A stretch of DNA of 17,066 nucleotides from an uncultured Rhodoluna sp. (GTDB lineage Bacteria > Actinomycetota > Actinomycetes > Actinomycetales > Microbacteriaceae), in the NCBI GenBank assembly GCA_937898095.1, contig CALDKR010000017.1, forward strand, positions 1-17,066, given 5' to 3'. Position 1 is the stretch's first letter. Each line of letters opens with the position of its first letter. Below the pieces are notes generated by a model. It ran no database searches and was not told the origin of the DNA. It worked only from the letters and a program-made list of their open reading frames with translations. Position numbers and translations under genes: made by a program. This document shows, one piece after another, positions 1 through 6,852 of the stretch.

Positions 1-60
1 CGCCGCGCAAGCTGCTGAGCAGCAAGGTGCCGCCGCGCAAGTTGCTGGCCTTGCCAATGG
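1..60 (+). repeat. Two imperfect 30-base tandem units in the left-edge gene
   Basis: The 11 bases at 1-11 recur exactly at 31-41, followed by ctgctg and ttgctg respectively, giving a 30-base (10-residue) period. Both copies are in frame and code for Ala-Ala-Gln-rich decapeptides; the second half of each unit has diverged. The array may continue upstream of the window. It looks like a low-complexity linker or helix in the extracytoplasmic N-terminal part of the protein. Confidence 0.4.
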
Positions 61-1543
61 TGGAAACGGAGATGTCGATGCGCTGGCCTGGCTTGGCAAC
101 GATGCATTCACGCGCGTCAGCTTAGATAAGTCAACCGCCAAGTTGAAAACTACCCAGGTTTTTGGTTCAAAAGCTTCTGACAACCCATCTGGATCTGACC
201 TTTGGCGCAACGAGATCATTGGCAATACAGCGGCGAGCATTCAGGCATCGACCTCGGTTGACACAGCTGTCTTAATTGCAAGCAACGGGTTCAAGAAAGC
301 GCCAGGCAAAATCGAAGTAATTTGGCCGATTGCATACGACCTAACACCTTCGAACATTCTGTTGATCACAGGGCTGGTGTTCTTGATTGGCGCCATTGTC
401 TTCAACTATTTGGGGTTTAGGCATCTGCGAAATAAGCGCGGACCACGTCGAAAAATGTATCAACCGCCAAAGCCGCCGAAATATCGATTCAAATCATCGA
501 AATCAAACACAAAGGCAAAAGGCAGACGCTCGGCTAAACGCAACTTGATTGCAGTGCCGGCCTCGATTTTGATTCTCGCGATGCTCGCCGGATGCTCTGG
601 TGAGGCGACACCGAAACCCACCGTTTCATCCAATGAAAATGCTGAAACTGCAGCATCCCCGGTTGTGACCAGAATTCAGCTCAACCGAATTCTGGGCAAC
701 GTTGCGAAGATTGCAGCGGTTGCTGACAAGGCAAATGACAAGTCGATTCTTGAATCTCGATTTACCGGACCGGCACTGGAAATTCGCAAAGCGCACTACA
801 CACTAATGAAGCGCTCAACAAAGGTCGCGGCGCTGCCTAACATCGTTGCAAGCCCGCTAACCTTCAGTCTTCCGGCTGCCACCGATAAATGGCCGCGAAC
901 CATCATGGCGGTCACTGACGAGCCAGGTGACGCAGCACTGCCTCAAATGCTTGTTTTGCAACAGCAAACTCCTCGTTCGAACTATTCCGTGTGGTACTAC
1001 GTGCGACTAATGCCGGGTGCAAAGATTCCGGCAGTGCCCGCACCAGAGGTTGGTTCGATTCCAATCGATCGCAAGTCGCTCTTTTTGAAGTTGCAGCCCA
1101 CCAAGTTGCCTGCGGCCTATGGTGATGTCATCAATAAGGGCCAGGGCTCTCTCAGTGCGTCACTCTTTGACCTTCAGGGCGATGAGTTTTTTAAGCAGGT
1201 TTCACAGAGTCAAAAAGACCAGGTGACCAACCTGAAAACGGCAAAAATCACCTTTATTCACCGATTAGGTGAACCAAATATTCAAGGATTGTCGACCGCT
1301 GGTGCCGGTGCTCTTGTGGCGGTATACATGACCGACATTTATCAGATCAAACCTAAAACCAACGGTTCTGCAGTTGCCGTCTCAGGTCAAGAGAAAATCT
1401 TGCTAGGAGCCGATGGTTCAACCAGGGGAGTTCGCTCGCAATACGGCGACATGCTGCTTTTCTATGTGCCGGCGCTGTCGGATAAAGCCAACATTCGACT
1501 GCTAGGTGCAACTCAAGGCCTAGTCAGTGTAAGGAGCCTCTAA
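1..1543 (+). CDS. Membrane protein of unknown function with internal lipobox (5' end cut by window)
   Basis: The reading frame is open at the left edge (first whole codon at base 2), so the true start lies outside; the TTG at 143 is only an internal codon. Visible order: an Ala/Gln-rich then Ser/Thr-rich stretch, a transmembrane segment around 353-418, a strongly basic Lys/Arg/Pro-rich loop (about 425-540), a second hydrophobic segment (about 542-590) ending in the lipobox Leu-Ala-Gly-Cys with Cys at 593-595, then a soluble domain of about 315 residues. The basic loop suggests a cytoplasmic turn, with both ends outside the membrane. The soluble domain resembles conserved proteins of unknown function that I recall from Microbacteriaceae; I cannot assign an activity. 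The stop overlaps the next start by one base (TAATG), so the two products are probably made together. No catalytic motif was recognised. Confidence 0.8.
   Translation, partial: AAQAAEQQGAAAQVAGLANGGNGDVDALAWLGNDAFTRVSLDKSTAKLKTTQVFGSKASDNPSGSDLWRNEIIGNTAASIQASTSVDTAVLIASNGFKKAPGKIEVIWPIAYDLTPSNILLITGLVFLIGAIVFNYLGFRHLRNKRGPRRKMYQPPKPPKYRFKSSKSNTKAKGRRSAKRNLIAVPASILILAMLAGCSGEATPKPTVSSNENAETAASPVVTRIQLNRILGNVAKIAAVADKANDKSILESRFTGPALEIRKAHYTLMKRSTKVAALPNIVASPLTFSLPAATDKWPRTIMAVTDEPGDAALPQMLVLQQQTPRSNYSVWYYVRLMPGAKIPAVPAPEVGSIPIDRKSLFLKLQPTKLPAAYGDVINKGQGSLSASLFDLQGDEFFKQVSQSQKDQVTNLKTAKITFIHRLGEPNIQGLSTAGAGALVAVYMTDIYQIKPKTNGSAVAVSGQEKILLGADGSTRGVRSQYGDMLLFYVPALSDKANIRLLGATQGLVSVRSL
1531..1536 (+). 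promoter_or_regulatory. Ribosome binding site for the thioredoxin/TPR gene
   Basis: AAGGAG lies inside the last codons of the upstream membrane-protein gene, six bases before the ATG at 1543. Together with the TAATG stop/start overlap this supports coupled translation and fixes the start. Confidence 0.8.
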
Positions 1544-2553
1544 TGTCAGATTTTTCTTCGAGAGCCAGCTTGGCAGGTGCCGTAGACCTATCGTCGCTGA
1601 GAAACCGAGCTCAATCTGCAAGTTCGGCCACGGCAGGTAGTGATCCTGCTTCGGAGGTAGCCTCAGGTGCTGCTGTGCATGGAGCCAGTGCTCGTGTGGC
1701 AAACGCGGACAACGCCGACACTGCAGCATCGGCTAATCCGGTTGTCGAAGCACTGATTATTGAAGGAACCCAAGCAAACTTCAATAACCTGATTGGCTTT
1801 TCAAGCCGCGTGCCGCTAGTTGTTGAGTTTTATGCCTCGTGGAGCGAGCCAGGCAAGGCGCTTTCGTCAAAACTTGAGACACAAACAATCGCAGCGGCCG
1901 GCCGAATTCTGTTGGTTCGAGTTGACGTTCAGGCGCAACCAAAAATCGCGGCGGCTTTCAAAGTTGAAGGTGCTCCAACAGTTGTCGCAGTGATCAAGGG
2001 TCAACCTGTGCCGCTTTTTGCGGGCGACCAAGAGGCAGCCGCCATTGCAACCGTTTTTGAACGAATTCTTGAGGCGGCAACCGAGAACCAAATCACCGGC
2101 ACCGCAATCGTCGATCCGGCCGCTGCGGCCGAGGCTGCCGCGCCGAAGCTCAGCCCTCGCCACCAGGCAGCATATGACGCTATTGATCGTGGCGACTATC
2201 AAGCTGCCGTGGCCGAGTATCAGGCGGCGCTAAATGAAATGCCTAGTGACGCTCTTGCAAAAGCTGGGTTGGCTCAAGCGAATTTGCTGGTTCGCACTGC
2301 GGCAATCGATGTCGACGAAATTTTGGCGTCACAGCCAACCGATCTGGCTGGAATTTTGCTGAAGGCCGACGTTCTAGTGGCTGTCGGTCATGCCCAGCAA
2401 GGTTTTCATCTTTTGCTAAGCGTATTTTCGTCTGCGCCAGCCGAAGATCGAGATGCCATTCGAAAGCACCTGCTAGAGCTTTTTGAAGTGATCGGCACAG
2501 ACTCGCCTGAGGTTGTCGAAGCCCGCAAAAAGCTAGCCCTACTGCTTTATTAG
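1543..2553 (+). CDS. Thioredoxin-fold/TPR protein lacking redox cysteines (YbbN/CnoX-like)
   Basis: A 336-residue protein with no signal peptide. Residues 1-65 are a Ser/Ala-rich, probably disordered tail; about 66-180 form a thioredoxin fold, with the hydrophobic strand and Trp100 before the active-site position and the cis-proline motif Gly-Ala-Pro-Thr at 143-146; about 204-336 are helical, with a clear TPR-like repeat near 205-250. Where thioredoxins have Trp-Cys-Gly-Pro-Cys-Lys this protein has Trp-Ser-Glu-Pro-Gly-Lys (100-105), and it contains no cysteine at all, so it cannot be an oxidoreductase. The same architecture occurs in E. coli YbbN/CnoX, a holdase-type co-chaperone, so protein binding is the likely role (inference). 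Start ATG 1543 has an ideal Shine-Dalgarno AAGGAG at 1531-1536 and overlaps the previous stop. Its stop overlaps the convergent glgB stop. Confidence 0.85.
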   Translation: MSDFSSRASLAGAVDLSSLRNRAQSASSATAGSDPASEVASGAAVHGASARVANADNADTAASANPVVEALIIEGTQANFNNLIGFSSRVPLVVEFYASWSEPGKALSSKLETQTIAAAGRILLVRVDVQAQPKIAAAFKVEGAPTVVAVIKGQPVPLFAGDQEAAAIATVFERILEAATENQITGTAIVDPAAAAEAAAPKLSPRHQAAYDAIDRGDYQAAVAEYQAALNEMPSDALAKAGLAQANLLVRTAAIDVDEILASQPTDLAGILLKADVLVAVGHAQQGFHLLLSVFSSAPAEDRDAIRKHLLELFEVIGTDSPEVVEARKKLALLLY

Positions 2554-4760
2554 CGCTTGCTTGGCTTGAACCAGATTGCACCAAGCGGAGGAACCGAGAT
2601 GGTCGCCGAGTGCGGTTGCCCGTGAGTTCCATCGCCATTTGCGTGAATCTTGCCGAAGTTTCCAACGCCTGAGCCACCAAATTCTGCGGCATCTGAGTTC
2701 AAAATTTCATCCCATTCACCGGCAATTGGCAAACCAAGTTTGAAATTGTGGTGCGGGTGACCGGCAAAGTTGATCACCACTGCAAGTGGGTTTCCGCTTT
2801 CGTCATAACGCAAGAAGGTCAAAATGTTGGCATCTGCGTTTCCGCCGTCAATCCACACAAACCCCTGGTGAAAATGATCCAGCTGCCACAGGGCAGGGTT
2901 CTCAACATACAAGCGGTTCAGGGTCGCGACTAGGCTCTTGAGCCCCTGATGCATTGGCTGATCGAGCACCCACCACTCGAGGCCGTGTTCTTGACTCCAC
3001 TCTGACTGCTGGCCAAATTCTGAGCCCATAAACAACAACTGTTTGCCAGGGTGTGACCACATGTATGTCAGGTAGGCACGAACGTTAGCTAGCTGTTGCC
3101 AGCGATCGCCCGGCATCTTGTTGAGCAGTGAGCCCTTGCCGTGCACCACTTCATCGTGACTGATCGGCAATATGAATTTTTCGTCGTAGGCATAGAGCAT
3201 TGAGAATGTTAGCTCGCCATGGTGATAGCGACGATAAGCAGGATCTTTCTGAATGTATTCGAGTGTGTCATTCATCCAGCCCATGTTCCACTTGAAGCCA
3301 TAGCCAAGGCCGCCACCGTCGGTCGGCGCCGACACGCCACCCCAGCTGGTTGATTCTTCAGCAATCATCATGATGCCTGGGTTGCGGCGATAGGCAGTCG
3401 CATTGACTTCTTGCATGAATTTGATTGCGTCGAGATTTTCGCGCCCACCAAACTCATTTGGCAGCCAATTTCCTCCCTCGCGCGAGTAGTCAAGATAGAG
3501 CATCGATGCAACCGCATCAACGCGAAGCCCGTCGATGTGGAATTCCTCTAACCAATAGAGAGCGTTAGCGACCAAAAAGTTCTTGACTTCAGTTCGACCG
3601 AAGTCAAAAATCATGGTGCCCCAGTCGGGGTGTTCACCACGGCGAGGGTCGGCGTGTTCATAAAGCGCTTCACCGTCATAGCGAGCTAGTGCCCACTCGT
3701 CTTTAGGAAAATGCGCGGGAACCCAGTCAAGAATTACGCCGATTCCGGCGGCGTGCAGGCGGTCGATCAAATATTTGAAATCGTCAGGGGTGCCAAAGCG
3801 CGATGTCGGTGCGTAATAGCCGGTGACCTGATAGCCCCAAGAAGGTGCGTATGGGTGTTCGGCAATCGGCATGAATTCGACGTGAGTGAATCCAAGTTCT
3901 TGAACGTATGGAATCAGTTCGTCGGCAAGGCTGCGATAGTTCAAATCTTTTCGCCAAGAGCCAGCATGCAGCTCATAAATGCTCATCGGTGACTTCATGG
4001 CATCGCGTTTGGCACGAGCCTTCAGCCAAGCTGAGTCTTTCCATTTATATGAAGATTCGACAACAACCGATGCGGTGCTCGGGGGAGTCTCTGCAAAGCG
4101 TGCCAATGGGTCGATTTTCGAAATCCAGTGGCCAGCCTTAGTCAAGATTTCATACTTATATTTAGTTCCGGCTTCAATGCCAGGAATAAATAGTTCCCAT
4201 ACGCCGGTGCTGCCCATCACTCGCATGGCGTGGGCAGTGCCGTTCCAGTGATTGAAATCTCCGGTTACGCGAACTGCTTGTGCGTTTGGCGCCCAAACTG
4301 CAAAGCGCACGCCATAGCTTTCGCCCAGTGCACCTTTGACTGAAGTCAAGTGCGATCCAAGTGCACGCCAAAGTTCTTCGTGGCGACCCTCGCCGATCAG
4401 GTGCAGGTCGAGCTCGCCGAGAGTTGGCAGGTGTCGATAAGGGTCGTCAACGCGCCACTCGTGAGTGGTGCCTTCGTTTTCAAACTTGGCAATCACTCGA
4501 TAGTCAGGGGTCTTCTTCGCAGCGACATAACCCTGCCAAATTCCGTGCTCAAGGTGCTCGAGCTCGACCAGCTCGCCCGCGCCAAGTTCGATTGAAACGC
4601 TGCGCGCCAGTGGCTTGAGGGTTCGAATGACCCATCCCTTTTCATGCGGATGAGCACCCAAGACCGAGTGCGGGTCGTGGTGACTTCCGGAGGCAATCCT
4701 CCAGAGCAGATCACTCGAAACTTCTGGAAGCACAACCTCTTTTGACTTGCGAATTGCCAC
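2550..4760 (-). CDS. glgB: 1,4-alpha-glucan branching enzyme GlgB
   Basis: GlgB (EC 2.4.1.18) cuts an alpha-1,4-glucan chain and re-attaches the piece through an alpha-1,6 bond, making branches in cytoplasmic glycogen. The 736-residue protein is full length for the long bacterial form: an N-terminal beta module (about 20-110), a CBM48 module (about 140-235), the GH13 barrel (about 260-610) and a C-terminal beta domain. The three GH13 carboxylates are present with exactly the spacing of E. coli GlgB: nucleophile Asp415 (in GLRVDAVA), acid/base Glu468 (in IAEEST) and Asp536 (in SHDEVVHGK). The start is GTG at 4758-4760, chosen because AAGGAG lies six bases upstream. It follows glgE by ten bases and is surely co-transcribed with it. 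Its TAA stop (2550-2552) overlaps the TAG of the convergent plus-strand gene. Confidence 0.97.
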   Translation of the reverse strand: MAIRKSKEVVLPEVSSDLLWRIASGSHHDPHSVLGAHPHEKGWVIRTLKPLARSVSIELGAGELVELEHLEHGIWQGYVAAKKTPDYRVIAKFENEGTTHEWRVDDPYRHLPTLGELDLHLIGEGRHEELWRALGSHLTSVKGALGESYGVRFAVWAPNAQAVRVTGDFNHWNGTAHAMRVMGSTGVWELFIPGIEAGTKYKYEILTKAGHWISKIDPLARFAETPPSTASVVVESSYKWKDSAWLKARAKRDAMKSPMSIYELHAGSWRKDLNYRSLADELIPYVQELGFTHVEFMPIAEHPYAPSWGYQVTGYYAPTSRFGTPDDFKYLIDRLHAAGIGVILDWVPAHFPKDEWALARYDGEALYEHADPRRGEHPDWGTMIFDFGRTEVKNFLVANALYWLEEFHIDGLRVDAVASMLYLDYSREGGNWLPNEFGGRENLDAIKFMQEVNATAYRRNPGIMMIAEESTSWGGVSAPTDGGGLGYGFKWNMGWMNDTLEYIQKDPAYRRYHHGELTFSMLYAYDEKFILPISHDEVVHGKGSLLNKMPGDRWQQLANVRAYLTYMWSHPGKQLLFMGSEFGQQSEWSQEHGLEWWVLDQPMHQGLKSLVATLNRLYVENPALWQLDHFHQGFVWIDGGNADANILTFLRYDESGNPLAVVINFAGHPHHNFKLGLPIAGEWDEILNSDAAEFGGSGVGNFGKIHANGDGTHGQPHSATISVPPLGAIWFKPSKR

Positions 4761-4766
4761 CTGTTG

Positions 4767-4772
4767 CTCCTT
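4767..4772 (-). promoter_or_regulatory. glgB ribosome binding site overlapping the glgE stop
   Basis: On the minus strand the glgE stop and the glgB Shine-Dalgarno are fused as TAAGGAG, followed by six bases and the GTG start of glgB. Ribosomes ending glgE therefore arrive directly on the glgB initiation site, which favours coupled synthesis of polymerase and branching enzyme. Confidence 0.8.
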
Positions 4773-6801
4773 AAGAGACGAGTTTCTTGACTTTTAGAAT
4801 GTGGACCGGCTCAACACGCGGGTCGAGCCTGACATAGTTTGAAGAGCCCCAAACATAAGTCTCGTCGCTAATCAAATCGGTGACCTCAAAGCGAGAATCC
4901 TGCGGCATTCCGAGTTTCGCCAAGTCGAGGTGCACGGTGCTTTCTCGAACGGCGTGCGGGTCCAGATTTGCTACAACAATGATCGTGTCGCTCTTTTTGC
5001 TGCCAGTGTGCTTTGCGTCAAGGTGCTTTGAAAATACGAGCATCGAGCCATCGTCAACATGGTGCAGTTCAAGATTTCTTAACTGGCGAACAGCTGGGTG
5101 ATCTTTGCGAATCTTGTTGAGTCTCTTGATGAACGGAGCAATCGAACGGCCCGATTTTTCTGCGGCAGACCAATCGCGAGCCTTGTATTCATATTTTTCG
5201 CTGTCGATGTGCTCTTCAGCGCCTGGTCGCGCAACCGACTCAATCAGTTCATAGCCGGCATACATGCCCCAGCTAGCGCCCGCAGTTGCTGCAATTGCTG
5301 CGCGAAGTTTGTGACCCGCCGGGCCGCCAAACTGCAAGAACTGAGTCAAAATGTCGGGCGTGCTAACCCAAAGGTTTGGCCTAAAGAAGTCGGCGGATTC
5401 TTTGGCCAACTCGGTCAGATAAGACTCAAGCTCTGCCTTAGTGTCTCGCCAAGTGAAATAGGTGTAGGACTGCTGAAAGCCGACCTTGCCTAGAGTGTGC
5501 ATCATTGCCGGGCGAGTGAATGCTTCAGCTAAGAAGATAATCTCTGGGTTCTCGGAGTTCACGGCGCCAATCAGGCGCTCCCAGAATTCAACAGTTTTGG
5601 TGTGTGGGTTATCGACTCTGAAAATCTTGACCCCGCGAGAGATCCACAGGCGAACGATTCTCAAAACTTCGTTGAAAATGCCATCAAAGTCGTTATCGAA
5701 ATTAATCGGATAAATGTCTTGGTATTTCTTCGGTGGGTTCTCGGCATAGGCAATGGTGCCGTCGGCGCGAGTGGTGAACCACTCTGGGTTGGTTTTGACC
5801 CAAGGGTGATCGGGCGACGCCTGCAATGCCAAGTCGAGAGCGATTTCAAGGCCGAGTTCATTGGCTTTCTTCACGAACGATGCAAAGTCTTTTTCGGTTC
5901 CTAAATCAGGATGAATGGCGTCGTGGCCGCCAGCCTCTGAGCCGATGGCCCACGGTGAACCCGGGTCGGCGCCAGTCGCATTCAGGGTGTTGTTCGGGCC
6001 TTTTCTAAACGCTCGACCAATTGGGTGAATAGGCGGCATGTAAAGAACGTCGAAACCCATGTCGGCAACCGCAGGCAGGCGTTTTGCGGCAGTTTTGAAA
6101 TTGCCCGAAGTCCACTTTTTAGTCTTGGTGTCGAACTTGGCGCCTTCGCTTCGCGGAAAAAATTCATACCAAGCAGCTGAACCACTGGCTGTTCGCTCAC
6201 AATTGATGGTGAATTCAGCCGAGTAGGTGACCAGCGAACGAATCGGTTGGTCGTGAACTGCATCGAGCAGATCAGGGGTTTCAATCGCTGCGAATCGGGC
6301 TTGAGCTGAGCGTGTGTTGTCGCCAAGCACCTCGGCTGCAGCAACCAAAATAGCCGCATTCGATTTGCTTCGCGCTTTTTCGGCCGCAGCTCGAGTCAGC
6401 AGGGCGATTCCTTCAAGCATCATGAGCTCTTCGTCAACGCCAACAGCCAATTTAACCTGCGCAGTGTGGTGCCAGGTCTCAAAGTCGTCGCCAAATGCAC
6501 GGATTACGAATTTCCAGTGCCCGGTTGAGTTCAGCTGTGCCTCAGCGTGCCAGCGATCAGAACCAGGCGCACCCGCGTGCATGCGAATGATTTGAGTTTT
6601 GCCTGCGGGGCTGGTCAGCAATACCTCAGCACCCAGGGCGTCATGACCCTCTCGAAACACTGTCGCAGCGAAAGGCAGCACTTCACCGTCGAACGCTTTG
6701 GCTGGCCAACGGCCGCCATCAACTGAAGGGCTAACCGAAAGAATTGGAATTCGACCGATCGGGTCGAAGTGCTGAGGAGTGTTCACTGATGATTTGGCCA
6801 C
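4771..6801 (-). CDS. glgE: Alpha-1,4-glucan:maltose-1-phosphate maltosyltransferase GlgE
   Basis: GlgE (EC 2.4.99.16) transfers maltosyl units from maltose 1-phosphate to the non-reducing end of an alpha-1,4-glucan, the polymerising step of the actinobacterial GlgE pathway. At 676 residues it matches the family (about 675 in Streptomyces coelicolor). Visible parts: an N-terminal beta-sandwich (about 15-120), a helical insert (about 122-195), the GH13 barrel with the GlgE-type motif FRVDNPHTK containing nucleophile Asp397, acid/base Glu426 (in FLAEAF) and third carboxylate Asp483, then a C-terminal beta domain (about 580-676). The spacings 397-426-483 equal those known for S. coelicolor GlgE (394-423-480). 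No treS, pep2/mak or glgC is in the window, so the source of maltose 1-phosphate cannot be seen. Start is GTG at 6799-6801; no good Shine-Dalgarno is present, but a TANNNT element sits just upstream. Confidence 0.96.
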   Translation of the reverse strand: MAKSSVNTPQHFDPIGRIPILSVSPSVDGGRWPAKAFDGEVLPFAATVFREGHDALGAEVLLTSPAGKTQIIRMHAGAPGSDRWHAEAQLNSTGHWKFVIRAFGDDFETWHHTAQVKLAVGVDEELMMLEGIALLTRAAAEKARSKSNAAILVAAAEVLGDNTRSAQARFAAIETPDLLDAVHDQPIRSLVTYSAEFTINCERTASGSAAWYEFFPRSEGAKFDTKTKKWTSGNFKTAAKRLPAVADMGFDVLYMPPIHPIGRAFRKGPNNTLNATGADPGSPWAIGSEAGGHDAIHPDLGTEKDFASFVKKANELGLEIALDLALQASPDHPWVKTNPEWFTTRADGTIAYAENPPKKYQDIYPINFDNDFDGIFNEVLRIVRLWISRGVKIFRVDNPHTKTVEFWERLIGAVNSENPEIIFLAEAFTRPAMMHTLGKVGFQQSYTYFTWRDTKAELESYLTELAKESADFFRPNLWVSTPDILTQFLQFGGPAGHKLRAAIAATAGASWGMYAGYELIESVARPGAEEHIDSEKYEYKARDWSAAEKSGRSIAPFIKRLNKIRKDHPAVRQLRNLELHHVDDGSMLVFSKHLDAKHTGSKKSDTIIVVANLDPHAVRESTVHLDLAKLGMPQDSRFEVTDLISDETYVWGSSNYVRLDPRVEPVHILKVKKLVS

Positions 6802-6813
6802 AGTCGTAACCTA
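6802..6813 (-). promoter_or_regulatory. Possible leaderless promoter (-10 element) of glgE
   Basis: On the minus strand TAGGTT (6813-6808) is followed by exactly six bases and the GTG start of glgE. In actinobacteria a TANNNT -10 box at this distance places transcription initiation at the start codon, giving a leaderless mRNA. No convincing -35 box was found, as is common in this group. glgE could thus be transcribed on its own as well as by read-through from glgX. Confidence 0.5.
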
Positions 6814-6852
6814 GTGAACTTTTGCATGGCGAACGGCTGAAACTGGAAGCCT

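Noticed and set aside
143..145. TTG as the start codon of the first gene
   Set aside because: The frame stays open to base 2 with plausible protein sequence and there is no Shine-Dalgarno before the TTG, so it is an internal codon of a gene cut by the window.
2243..2692. Minus-strand open frame of 149 codons across the end of the TPR gene and the end of glgB
   Set aside because: It lies antisense to one well-supported gene and out of frame within another, has no ribosome site and no recognisable protein features.
5098..5493. Plus-strand open frame of 131 codons inside glgE
   Set aside because: It is antisense to the glgE catalytic region; its composition follows from glgE codon use and it has no ribosome site.
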